Shown: in pieces, positions 1 through 10,992 of the stretch | Position numbering within the stretch: the stretch's first letter is position 1 | How the letters are laid out: the number at the start of each line of letters is the position of its first letter | NCBI GenBank assembly: GCA_014529385.2 | Contig: CM043947.1 | Location: forward strand, 129,386,391 to 129,450,390 | Reading direction: 5' to 3' | Length of the DNA stretch: 64,000 nt | Source: Adiantum capillus-veneris | Taxonomy: Eukaryota; Streptophyta; Polypodiopsida; Polypodiales; Pteridaceae | Position numbers and translations under genes: made by a program | The notes under the pieces: model-generated | The model's input: the letters and a program-made list of their open reading frames with translations, nothing else | Told to the model about the DNA's origin: nothing | The model's database searches: none

Positions 1-1344
1 AAATTGTGTGTAACTGAACCTTTTCATACATTGATCATTGAAGAGTTGCACAAACCACCCTATGCTAGACATAGAGGATTTGCTACTACTTTTCAAAACT
101 TATGTCGTGATTTCTATTGGCTTGCTACGAAAATTGATGTTAAGCAGTATGTTTTCACTTGTTTGATTTGTCAAAAGATCAAAGCAGCAACATATAAGGA
201 ATTGGGACTTTTACACCGTCTCTCTATCCCGGAAAAACCTTGGGAACATATTTCAATGGATTTTGTTACTAAATTTTCACTCACTGTTCACAAGCATGAT
301 ATGATTTGGATTGTTATTGATTGTTTTTCTAAACAAGCTTACTTCATTCCTTGTAAGAAAACACTCATAGCACATCAAGCTTCACTTCTATTTCTTAAAG
401 CTGTCTTTCCACATCATGGTTTACCTGTCATAATATCTGATCGGGATTCCAAATTTTGTAGTGCTTTTTGGACTACTGTTTTTGAAAATCTTGGAAATAC
501 ACTTGATTTTACTTCTGCATTTCATCCTGAATCTAATGGTCAAACGAAAGTCACTAATCGCACTATCATTGACTTGCTTAAAGCTTATGTTTCTCCTCAA
601 CCCACGAAATGGGATGGTTACCTACATATTCTACAATTATAACAACACCATTCACACTTCCACAAGTAAATCTCCATTTGAAATTGTGTATGGTCATTCT
701 CTACCTACTCTTGCTTCACGTATTTCTAATGTTGTGTCTACCGCGCTGATGATTTTACTACTAATTTCAATGATGTTTATGCAAGTGTGCATTCTGCCAT
801 TAAACACTCAAAGGAACTTTACACTAAGCATATTAACAAGCACCACAAGGCACACCAATTTAAGGAAGGTGATTATGTTATGCTTCACATTGAAAAACGA
901 AGGATCAAAAGTGTTGATACTAATATTTTGGGTAAACTTGCTCCTCGTTTTTATGGTCCATTAATTTTTTTTGATGTGATCAATGATGTTTCATTTCATT
1001 TAGACTTACCTTCACATTGCCACATTCACAATGCATTCCACATTAGTCTTTTAAAAACTTTCAGAGGACCCCTACCTACACAACACATTTATGAGGACCC
1101 ACCTGCACTTATGGACCAAGAAGAACAATTCATCCTTGCACAAAAGGTTGATCATGAGGCCACCACCACACACACTGGTATGATTTATATCCACTATCTT
1201 TTGACTTTCAAAGGCCACCCTAGAGAGGATGCCTGAAAAGTTTTTCCGCAACTTCCCATACCTTCTCCACACTTTCCATCACTCATGGTCCAATTGATTC
1301 TCTAGTGAGCAACTAAGGACAATTGCTATCCTTGGTGGGAGGGA
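1..1344 (+). mobile_element. 3' remnant of a Ty3/gypsy retrotransposon (family B, upstream copy)
   Basis: This is the integrase end of a gypsy element whose body lies left of the window. It runs straight into a purine-rich tract (about 1335-1344, GGTGGGAGGGA) and then the LTR at 1345. The same integrase is present again at 17719-18720 in the same family. One LTR therefore serves as the 3' LTR of this copy and the 5' LTR of the next, a tandem arrangement usually produced by recombination between LTRs. Confidence 0.8.
4..1236 (+). pseudogene. Broken Ty3/gypsy integrase
   Basis: The reading begins inside the zinc-binding HHCC domain (CLICQ at about residues 52-56) and continues through the RNase H-like core, with the first catalytic Asp in SMDFV and the second in SDRDSKF. 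The third catalytic residue should be the Glu of the NGQTE-type motif. Here the motif reads NGQTK, so that Glu is replaced by Lys, whereas the second family copy near 18260 still encodes QTE. The frame shifts near 640, after the core, and again near 790. The C-terminal part (KEGDYVMLHI, then a tail ending KGHPREDA) is read in a third frame. In an active element this protein joins the cDNA ends to host DNA in the nucleus. This copy cannot be functional. Confidence 0.85.
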
Positions 1345-2059
1345 TGTTATGAGACTAGATACCTCCTGTTGTATGTGGTTAACTGCAATTGGGATAGCTG
1401 GCTTAATGGTTATTATGTGCTGTCTATTTGATTTTACTAGTAGTGAGTTGATGACAATTTGTAGATTGGAATTTTGGGAGTTGAAAAGGAGGCACTGACA
1501 AATGATAATCCTCTCGGTCAATTTATCCATGCACAATGTTTTAGATTTCCATTCAATAAGCCACTAGTGATGCCTATAAATATTTCTAGTGAGAACTCAC
1601 CCTTAGGGGACATGTAGTAAGTGATGTGCTCCACTCAAGTACGAAAGTGGACTAGTTGTAAAAGAGGGGTCTCCAATTTTAGCGCCCATAACTCAAATAA
1701 TAAATTAATTAACAAACTCCACAAGAAGGGTTCCGTGGAGTTTGGGGCTAGGATTTTAGGTCTTTCTTGTGTAGATGCTCTCAATTTTCCCTTCCCTCAC
1801 TCTTATACTATGCTGTATTATTCTGTGTGCTCCGTGATTATGTTTGCATCTCTTACAATCCATCTTACACTCTCTTACACTCTATCCTTGTCAACCTTTT
1901 GTCTTGTGTGTGTGTGTGTGTGTGTGTGTGTTTTTTTTTTTTTTTTACATAGTCTAGGTGTGTGTACTTGGATTTGGGAGAGAAGGTGACATGTTGATGG
2001 TGAAGTCTGTGAAGAATTGTGAATTGTCCAAGCAACCGGTCTACCCTGTTCTCCCAACA
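1345..2059 (+). repeat. LTR of element B (715 bp)
   Basis: It starts TGTTATGAGAC directly after a purine tract and ends ...CCCAACA two bases before a primer-binding site, giving TG...CA ends. The first 410 bases match 20004-20412 closely. A (TG)n tract followed by a T run lies at 1905-1946. Transcription would be expected to start inside the LTR, but I did not identify a convincing TATA box. Confidence 0.85.
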
Positions 2060-2060
2060 A

Positions 2061-2072
2061 TGGTATTAGAGC
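2061..2072 (+). other. Primer-binding site, element B
   Basis: TGGTATTAGAGC differs by one base from TGGTATCAGAGC, the common plant initiator-tRNA-Met primer-binding site, and sits one base after the LTR. This fixes the LTR end and the plus orientation. Confidence 0.85.
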
Positions 2073-2965
2073 CCGAGGTTTGAGAAAATCGGCAATCAAA
2101 TTCAAAAGTACACGAAGAAAATTGCGAATCGGCAATATCAAGTCCGAAAATTGAAGCTAATTGGTGATCAATCAAAAAATCGACCAATTAAACACGTTTT
2201 TGGATAATCAAATGTTGGTATGCCAAGCTTTTATTTGAAAGTCAACCGCTAAATTTGTGTCTTCTAAAGATGAATTTGAGAGGTTTACGAAGAGGGATTT
2301 GAGAAAACATCAAATTTTGAAGACTTTGAATCAAATCAGTGAAATGGTGCACGACATTGGGAAGCCTTAGAAGGATTTTGGGTGGAAGCCATGACTAAGA
2401 AATGCGGCATCGCACTCCATTGAAAAGAGGTTAGAAGTGAAAAAATTTGTTGGAGGATTGAGACAGGTGGCCAATCAAGAAAAGCCGTGGACAAAAACCT
2501 TTTGTAGATTAAATGGAAAATTGACCACCCATTATCCAAATTCTTTGCAATCCATCCTTGAAAAATCCCTCGGCTACCCACTCTTTGCCTACTCGACGAC
2601 CGCCACCATAGTTTCAAGGGTAATGCATTGGCCAGAGTTAAGCCGACCGTACAAATTAAATTCTAGAATAAAGAGTAAATTATCTTGCTGATTGTTATTG
2701 CCCTCATTTTTGGAGACATGGGAGGTTGGATGTCGGCAAAAGTTCAAATTGCTCTGCACACTACTTGTAACCAAACTTGGTGCTTTATATTTTTGGACTA
2801 GACGCCACCACCGATCGTCAAGCTAAGTACCCATTTATTTTTGCTTATCCCTTTATTATTCTTTCTTAACATTATCCTACATATCATCATAAATATATAC
2901 ACTCACAACCCTTTATTTTAAAAAAAATGTTAAAAAAAGAGAAAAATAAATAAAAAGAGTAGGCA
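2073..2965 (+). other. Untranslated leader of element B
   Basis: About 890 bases between primer-binding site and gag. It has no long open frame and is A/T-rich near 2880-2960. I see no other gene in it. Short frames on both strands lack recognisable motifs. Confidence 0.5.
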
Positions 2966-4048
2966 ATGATGGCACTTCATCCACAGCCGCCCATAATTAC
3001 TGAGCAACTCGCTAATTTGCAACAATCTCTCACTTATGAACGCATGTGAAGGCAAGACATTGAAGACAAATTACTGCATTCTGCATGCATAGAATCTGCA
3101 ACAGCACCAAAGCAAAATAAAATTAGCAAAAAATCCTTCACTTTCAAGGGTTTCGATGGCACTAAAGATGCTAACACAGTTCTAACATGGCTTAGTCAGT
3201 TAGATGACTATTTTCATGATGAAGATTTTCCCGAACGTGAAATGGTAAAGTGTGCATCAAATCTTCTCACCAGTAGCGTGCATCGTGGTGGAACGCCACC
3301 AAACATCATGGTAAAAGAAAACATAATTGGCATTGATTTAAAAAGTTATGTTTACCTCAATTTTAACCCAAAGAGTATAAAGCTAAAGCACGATGCCAGT
3401 GTGATTTAATTTGACATGGTCAAAATGAAGATGTACAGGGCTACATTGATTGTTTTTAGAACTGTTTAATTCAATTGCAAGCTATTGAATCGCAGGAAAT
3501 TGAAGCGTAAGTATATATCTGGCCTAACACTACAAATTGGTGGTGGTCAATTAGAAACGTTTGATCCGGATTCACCATCAAAGGCTATTAACTTGGCTCT
3601 TAATGCGAAGAGAAGAAAGGTGGACAACCTTCTCACACCGAAAAAATTGCTAACACTAATCGTAACAAAAAATCTTCTTCCTCTCCTATCTTTGTGAGGA
3701 ACAAACATCAAAGCCGTATCTTTTCCAAGAGATGCAGATAAGATAACTCTGCTACAACTTCACAACAACACACAGCAGCGAGGCAACCAAAATCCTTGCA
3801 ACCAACGTCCTGATAAAAACTCTAATGGTAACAAAAAGGTGAAGTGTTTCAAACATTTCCACTATGGTCACTATGCACATAAGTGCCCAAAAGGTCATGC
3901 TAAGAGCAATGGACAACCCAATGGACAATCTAATGGAGTCACCCGAAATACAAACCAAGAACCCTTCAAGAACAACCGCCCCAACGGTGCTACTATTAAC
4001 GTCATTGGAGATGCTAATCCCAACGACAATGAAGTGGAAGCCAATTAA
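2966..4048 (+). pseudogene. Gag of element B, with zinc knuckle
   Basis: The ATG at 2966 opens a gag-like frame that hits a stop after about 25 codons. It then continues through a capsid-type segment (FTFKGFDGT, TWLSQLDDYF) typical of plant gypsy gag, with stops near 3406 and a frame change near 3485. A zinc knuckle lies near 3838-3895 (CFKHFHYGHYAHKC). Its second Cys is His, so the CCHC pattern is spoiled. An Asn/Gly-rich tail (about 3900-4048) follows. Gag would package the element RNA. This copy is dead. Confidence 0.75.
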
Positions 4049-4111
4049 CGAGAGGAATATGATCTTGAGTGTGATCACGATGACAACCCATCTTTAGGTA
4101 CTCCTATATCT

Positions 4112-4410
4112 CCTCACACTTTGTTTAAAGTACAAGGTACAATCAAGGGTAAAAGTGTCACCATTCTTTTAGATAATGGTAGTAGCCATGATTTTGTTTC
4201 TGCACGATTGGCACAACAACTCTCTCTCTCTAAAATTTCTTCCCCTCCAAAGTCATTTTTTTAAAATAATAAGCGTTTTAATTGCAAAATCCAAGTCACT
4301 GTAGAAGTTTGCATTGGTGAATTTACACAAGCACGTACATTTATGGTAGCACCATTGCATGGTCTTGATATGATTTTGGGAATACCATTCCGTCATGAAT
4401 TTGATCCATG
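4112..4410 (+). pseudogene. Retropepsin-like protease of element B
   Basis: The translation in the frame after gag shows the aspartic-protease strand ILLDNGSSHDFVS, with the canonical Asp-Ser/Thr-Gly changed to Asp-Asn-Gly, and the later MILGIPF, the usual I-L-G-x-x-W/F element of retropepsins. A stop lies near 4263 and another at about 4410. A short linker frame (4408-4656) continues towards where RT should begin, and element A then intervenes. Normally this enzyme would cleave the Gag-Pol polyprotein. Confidence 0.7.
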
Positions 4411-4719
4411 ATTAATTATAAAACACGTACCATGTCTCTCACTCATAATAATCAAAATTTCTCCATTCAAGAAACATTAGCACATCAAAAAGTTCCACTT
4501 CTCTGTCACTCTCAAGCCAAAAGAGCAATTCGAAAACAAGGAAAAACATATTTGGTGTTGGCAAATCAAATCTCTGCTAAAATTGAAACTTCACATAACT
4601 CCTCACATGATGATTTTCTAATGTCTTTAAAACTAATATCTAATTCTCCCAAATGATTTTCTCATGTTAAACTGATCTTTTAATATGGGGAGGTACCAGG
4701 GGAGTAAAAGCTAGAATAT

Positions 4720-5808
4720 TGATAAGGCTGCCAGAGCGGTCTTTGTAGGGATCGAAAGGAGGGAAAATAGGGATCCAAAGGGGGACAATCTGCAAAAGAG
4801 CAATGTGCATCAATGGAGCTTAAAAGACCTAATGTTCAGCTCCATTAATACTTCCATAGGCTGATAGAGGTCCAATGAGCATCCATTAGCCCAATGACTT
4901 GCTTGATCCTTATTGGCCAAAAGACTAAAAGGTCCAATGAGAGTTTAAATAAATTAGTTTAATTACCTAAATCTTTCACAAAAGGGGAAAGGGGGACACA
5001 TGTCACAGGGCTAACAATTATGCTTCCTAATTGTTATTGGCTAAGTTTTGTAGGAGCCAATGGGAAGCCAGCAAGAGCATTTTGGGAGAGGGGTCAACCA
5101 AGAAGAGAGAGAGGACGGAATTTTTACTCTAATCAATTTTGCTACACGCACACACAACTCATGTGTTGAGCAAGAACTTCATCTCCTTCTCCAAGCATTG
5201 AGAAGTAGATGCCTACACCAACAACTCTTGGCTATGGAATGAAAATCCAACCAAGAGCCAAGGTCAATCATCTCCTCTACCATGCTAATTACTAAGCTAA
5301 GCTATGCTATTAGAGTGATTATGTGAGGAGCATACTTCTTCCTTGTAAGATACATCTTCTTTCTCTCAATCTTTCCTCATTCCCTGCTAGCTCTCACCAT
5401 TTTTGAAGCTGTGTGAGGTCTTAGGACTGAGGCTAGGCCCACTAGGTGTGTTTTTCAAGCATAGTTTGGTGCATGAAGCTTCCATCTTCATTGCACCAAC
5501 GAGTTTTGTCAAGGAACACAAAGATTTTATTGTACAAGAGTCTCCTTTGAGGGAGAAGCTATAATACAAAGCCTTTTTGGAGGGGGGACCGCCTCCATGT
5601 AAATTCGGTCCTCAACTGTTGTCAAAATTGTTCTATTTCTCTCTCTTTTCAAGTATTGTCTATGCCAAACTAGCTATGTGTAAATTGCTACATTGCTTTC
5701 TCAAATTAAGTACTCTCTCTATGCTCATTAGGAACTTGTTCTTAATGAATTGCTCACTATGTTATCATTTTTCACTACACACAAGTTACTAGTGCATTAA
5801 ATGTTACA
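4720..5808 (+). repeat. Putative 5' LTR of element A
   Basis: The right edge is set by ...GTTACA just before the primer-binding site at 5810. The left edge (TGATAAGG at 4720, after a purine-rich stretch) is a guess, because no second copy is available for comparison. There is no credible gene inside. Confidence 0.45.
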
Positions 5809-5809
5809 T

Positions 5810-5821
5810 TGGTATGAGAGC
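5810..5821 (+). other. Primer-binding site, element A
   Basis: TGGTATGAGAGC is a one-base variant of TGGTATCAGAGC, located about 365 bases before the gag start at 6176. The spacing and strand fit element A. Confidence 0.7.
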
Positions 5822-6175
5822 TATTGGTTTCTCTTTTCTTGCTCAAGAAGAGAGTTCCTCAAGCTTGCTACAAATGGTTGGTGTTATTAATTGCAAGAAA
5901 GTAAGTAGAATAGGGGATACCATCGAGAGCTATGGTCTTAATAATGGAGTCCTACGGGGCTTGCCTATGGCTTAACCATTATTGAGCTATTAGAAGCTTG
6001 ACAGGAACCGGTACTGTCTTGGCTCTTAAAATCTCTCTTCTATTCCTTGCAATCAATAATATTCGAGCCACGGGTATAGATGCTTGAGTGCTTACCTTTT
6101 AAGGTAAAGAAGAGTAGCAACTAGGGCTTGAAGTGCCAAAATACAAGTAAAAATTTACATATAAAATTTGCTAGT

Positions 6176-6577
6176 ATGGTTGACAAAGGAAAAGAGATTG
6201 AAATGAATGTTGATAGCTTTAATTTTGCTAATGAAAGAGAAACTAATGATGCCCCTATGCTTGTAGACTATCTTGTTTCTAGGATTCAACAAGCCCTGGG
6301 AAATCCATTCCTCCAAGGTGAAGTGCTATAGCAATTACGCACCCATGGTATTCTCCAAACTCCCCACCAAGAAATGAGAGTACCCAAAAAGGCTCCTGGT
6401 GAGGCTTCCAAAAGAGGACTCTCTCTGATAAGGTAAGAAGAGGAGGATTCATATGAAGGGCTCAAAAACTTACTACTTAATGAGGCATTTGCCTCAAAAA
6501 GAGGATGTGCACGAGAAAGAAGCGATTCTCCTGCCACCTCGGCGGAGATGGCTCCACGAAGACGGCAGGAAAAACAC
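6176..6577 (+). pseudogene. Gag of element A, N-terminal part
   Basis: The ATG at 6176 opens a frame (MVDKGKEIEM...) with acidic and Ser-rich segments, two stops (near 6330 and 6435) and a basic end (APRRRQEKH). It is cut at 6577, where the LTR of minus-strand element C begins. The gag domain resumes at 15139. I assign it to gag from its position after the primer-binding site and its continuity with 15139-16238. The N-terminal part has no diagnostic motif of its own. Confidence 0.55.
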
Positions 6578-8663
6578 TGGAGTGGGGGAATGGGGAACAC
6601 ACCCAACACACCAAATGTCTGCCTCTCTATAGCCCAGGGATTCCATAACACCCCTAACCTCTCAAATAACACCTTCAAATTGGCTAATTTGCACTAACAA
6701 CTCCACTTTAGCACACATAACAACTATCTCATACCTTGCAAAATTACCTTGTAGCACAAATGCACCCACCCTGCTCAACTCACCCTTTCTGACTCACAAA
6801 ACACCACGATTCCGCCCTCTTGGTAACACCCTTCAAGCTGCAGGCAAACCCTCTGCAAGCACTGGCCAATACACAAAGAGCGAGAGAAAAGGAGAGGAAT
6901 GGGGAGAAGCAATACAAGAAATAGGGGCAAATATTTGGTATTATTGCATAGGGGAATAATACAATCAAGTATGTAGCTTCAATGGAAAGCTTTGCACTAC
7001 ACAAGCTTGCAACTTTCAATTACACCCTCAGGCAAAAAAGCCCTCAAATTTTCACGTTTACATTCTTTTATAGGGGTGTCTAGGAGACCCAAAAAAGAAA
7101 AATATGAGAGCTCCCCATCTCCTGCACTTCACTTGTAGCTTTCATTTAGAATTTCCTTGCATGGCCACCACTTGGCACATTTGATCTGCATGGTGCAAAC
7201 CTCTTAACTCCTTTAGCCTCTCAATTTGGCCGTCGGACTTGCCATGCATTATCCGGCCCCTTTGAATTAACCCTTTGAACACCTTCTCTCTCTTCCATTT
7301 ACTCTTCCCTAACCCTCTGACGAGATTGGCCTCTTGGCCGGACCTTTTGAGCCCATTCTCGTGCTCCAAACTGGCCCACTCTCATTGCTGTGGGACCACC
7401 TTCTTCCAAGAGGGGGGGAGGCAATAGCGAGGTCGCTATTGCCCTCCCTCTTTTCTTCAAAATTTTGGGGCCCCAATAGAGCCGCGAGACTCGCTTCTAG
7501 TCGCGGTCCTGCCACATCATCAAGGCCAAATGGCCACCTTTCTCACACGCGGGCACGTGTGGATGCACCGCCCCGCTTTGCCAAAACCGCCACGAAACGC
7601 CCAGCGCAGCGCCCAGCAGGGCCGCCGCCCTCGTGCCATTGCCAACGGGAGGGAGAGCTCCCCTCTCTCTTCCCTTGTGTTCTTCTATGGGCTCACGGCC
7701 CACATTATATAGTGCAACCCCCAAGCCTTCCATTGTGCATATGGGCCAATCGCCAGCCACGTGGTAGCTGTGGGGAATACCCCCTCTTTGAATGGCTTCC
7801 AAGGCCATGTAAAAATTCCCATCCTCATTGATTTTTTGGCCCACTTCACAAGCCTGCCATATTCCACTGAGAAGCCCAATGACTAGAGTAAAAACTCCAC
7901 CCAATCGCCTCGATCGTCGGCTTTAATACTCTCCGTGCTCGTCGAATTTCAACTTTCCCTGGGTCCGTGATCCAAGGCGACCAAAAATTTGAAAAATCAT
8001 CTGCACACCCTTTATCTTCATCAGCCTTTGGTTTTCCCAAGCCATAACTCGATGCTTGAGGATCGGAATCACGTGCCGTGACTTCGTGCTGACTCCACAT
8101 GATGTACACTATCACCGAGAACTTTGGCGAGACCCAAAAGATGCCAGATGGCACATCCTCCAATGCAAGCAAGTGGGCTCAGACCCGACCCTCGAAAAAA
8201 ATTCAACTGGCCATAAAATGCAAACCATAGCTCTGATCCGCAATCTGAAAAGACGGTTAAGCTCCATAAATTGAGCTCTACACATGTGTACCTCAACTTC
8301 CACTTGGTCCACCTGTCCTCAGCTGCCCTGTCTGGCAAGAATCTGCAATCCATTGAAACTTCAACCTTCAATAACTTGGGCTCCGTAGCTCGGTTTGATG
8401 AGCCGTCCGGACCTGCTCCTTCAGCACTTCAAGCTCTTCATTCCTGGACCCAAAAGATGCACTTTGCATCTCCTTCATCTGCTACCCAAATTAGTCCCCC
8501 CATGGAGCCTTTCTTGGCCTATAAGCCGCATCAGTCATACAACTCCTCTACTACCTGTCAGCCCATGATTTTCCTAGCTGCTCTAGCCCTTTGCCATGCT
8601 TCTACTTGCATGCATATATCTACCCATGCCACTTTCTCGAGTCGACACACTTTGGATGTACCA
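6578..8663 (-). repeat. 3' LTR of element C
   Basis: This is 2086 bp, matching 13060-15138 throughout with scattered substitutions and small indels. The inner part is GC-rich (about 7330-7680). Pro/Arg-rich open frames there also occur in the other LTR and are best explained by base composition, not by a gene. Confidence 0.85.
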
Positions 8664-8758
8664 TCATTGCCCACCCCCCAGTTGAGCATTAATGCTCAAC
8701 CACATAAAAGATTTTATTCCACTACTAACTGCAAAACCTGGCACACACTATGAGAAAA

Positions 8759-9990
8759 CTAAAACCATATGTACATAGTTTTATTGCATCCTACTACCAA
8801 ACCTTCAAGTGGGTTGCCCCACCCCCTGCATAAGAATTGATGCACTGCTGGCACCAGCTTCCTTTCAAAATAGAGCTTGAGACGCAGACCATTAACCCTG
8901 TGTTTCTTCTGAAAGGTGAAGTCAAGATAACTCTCGTACTTCATCACTAGATTGCCCTTCTCAATCCGTTTTGCTGGCAAATGTTGGTTGAACTTTGCTA
9001 CTCTTCTCTCTCGCTGATTCACATAAAAATCTACCGCTGCCTCATGATCCATCTTCAAAGTTTCAAGACTTGTAATCCTATCCTACAAAACATCTTGATG
9101 AGTCTTATCGATTCGCCACAAACCTTTGAGAACCCCTAATTGCACATGCACAGGTAGGACCGCTTTCCTGCCATATACCAACTCATATGGAGTAAAGTTG
9201 GTTGCCACGTTATATGAAGTCCTGTAAGCCCACAAACATTTGTCAAGGTTAGATTCCCACCCTTCAACCTGCTGGTATATATACTTCGTAAGAATCTTGA
9301 CTATCTGCCCATTGGCACTCTCTACCAAACCATTGCACTGCGGATGGTATGGAGATGAAAATTGGTGTTGAATCCCCAATTTGTCCACCAGGGCATGCAC
9401 CAACTTACTTCTGAACCCTTGTCCTCTATCCGATATAAGCACCCAAGGCACTCCAAAGCGACAACATATGCAATCAAATACAAAACGAGCAACAGTATGT
9501 GCATTTACCTCTCTGACCGCTTTAGCCTCGACCCACTGGGTAAGGTAGTCTATGGCCACGACCACATATTTCAACACTTGGTACCGCTCACTGACTTGGG
9601 CAATGGACCAATTGCATCCAAACCCCACCTTTCAAAAGCATCATGTGCGATGGTAGGCCCTTGCTGCTCTACTACCAGTCATCTTTCACCCATCACTTGG
9701 TACCAATGACACGTCTTGCACCAATAATGCACATCTCGCACAACAGAAGGCCACCATAACCCACTTCTTAAGATACGAAACAAGACTTGACTCTTACCTT
9801 GATGACCGCTTTCTTCGTGGCATTGCTCCAATACCATACCGATCTCTTCCTTGTAAAGGACACGATGTAGCACCCCATCTCTACCGTGCATCATAAGATC
9901 TTCTCCAATCAGAGTGAACCTTTTAGACTTTTGAACAACTCTCCTCTTTTGTAGCTTGGAAAGCCCATTGGAACATTGATCTGTCCTCAA
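8759..9990 (-). pseudogene. Integrase of element C
   Basis: Read on the minus strand from 9990, the HHCC zinc-binding domain is visible (CHEESGHQGK, then WCKTCHWYQ). A frame change follows near 9680, then the catalytic core with VVAIDYLTQW (first Asp), LISDRGQGF (second Asp) and LVESANGQ (Glu). All three acidic residues are present. A second break lies near 9070, before the C-terminal DNA-binding part (8759-9058). The core therefore looks chemically intact while the frame is not. No RNase H domain separates it from the RT. Confidence 0.85.
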
Positions 9991-10017
9991 GAAATATCAA
10001 TATCCTTCAAAGTCTCT

Positions 10018-10944
10018 CTACCTGCATAAGTGGCGGGTCCCACATACTGTAGGTAACTGACATAGAATACCTTTCACTTTATCAAATGCCTCTTGAGCTT
10101 CCTCATCCCCTTGAAATCCATGCACCTGTTGAGCCCTTTTCTGAGGAGGGTAGACATACTGAGACAACATCCAAAAGAAGCGGGATAAATACTTTAACTT
10201 ATGCACGAATGACGCCAATCCCGTTGCACTGGTTGGAGGCTCCATAAGAACCAATGATTTCACCTTCTCTGGGTCTGCTTCAATTCCGTTCTGTGATACC
10301 ACATGGCCCAACAACTGAACCCTTGGTTGTGCTAGCTTGCACTTCTTTGGATTCAATTGACCTCCTTCTTCGTCTAGCCTTTGAAAACATAGCCTTAACT
10401 TGGACAAATGTTCTGCCCTGGAACTATAGCAACCAATATCATCCATAAACACTCCGATGAACTTACTAAAGTATGGCCCAAACACCTTGTTCATCCAATC
10501 TTGAAATGTCGCATACGCATTCACAGTCCAAAAGGCATCCTGCGGGTAGGCAAAGCAACCCCATGGAGAAATGAAGGTAGTCTTTAACTGGTCCTCCAAA
10601 GCAATACCAATTTTAAAATATCATGAAAAACCATCCATAACGGAATAGCGTTCATGTCCGGCAACCTGGTTTTAAATCTCATCTTGAAATGGCAGGGGGT
10701 AATGATTCCGCTTGGTTGCAGCATTTAAAGGCTTATAATCTACACATGCTCGCCATTTTCCATTTTTCTTCGGGGTAATGGAAACAGGAGAGACCCATTC
10801 AGACTCCTTTACTAGATATATAATATCTGCCTCGAGCAGTTTGTTGATCTCCTGCCATAGAGCTTCCTTTTGAATATCCCCCAACCTTCTGAGCTTCTGT
10901 GCTTTTGTCCTGTATCCTTCTTTAAGTAGAATCTGATGCTCCAC
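10018..10944 (-). pseudogene. Reverse transcriptase of element C
   Basis: Two minus-strand pieces (10944-10672 and 10599-10018) together give a gypsy RT. The first shows WVSPVSITPKKNG and WRACVDYKPLNAAT. The second shows the polymerase motif FMDD within GVFMDDIGCYS, then QLNPKKCKLAQ and LGHVVSQNGI, the usual connection region. They are separated by a frame break near 10620-10670. The expected RNase H segment of roughly 130-150 residues is absent: only about 28 bases separate the RT end from the integrase domain. Confidence 0.85.
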
Positions 10945-10992
10945 TCCTTTAGCTCCCCTCAGATCCTTATAATCTGTTGCAAATAAGTCAGG

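Noticed and set aside
2061-5821. tRNA genes at the TGGTATnAGAGC sites
   Set aside because: Only the 12-base primer-binding sequence is present. No cloverleaf can be drawn around it.
7334-7904. GC-rich Pro/Arg/Ala open frames on both strands (also 13900-14360)
   Set aside because: They lie inside the element C LTRs, occur in both copies, overlap each other in opposite strands and have no motif. Base composition explains them.
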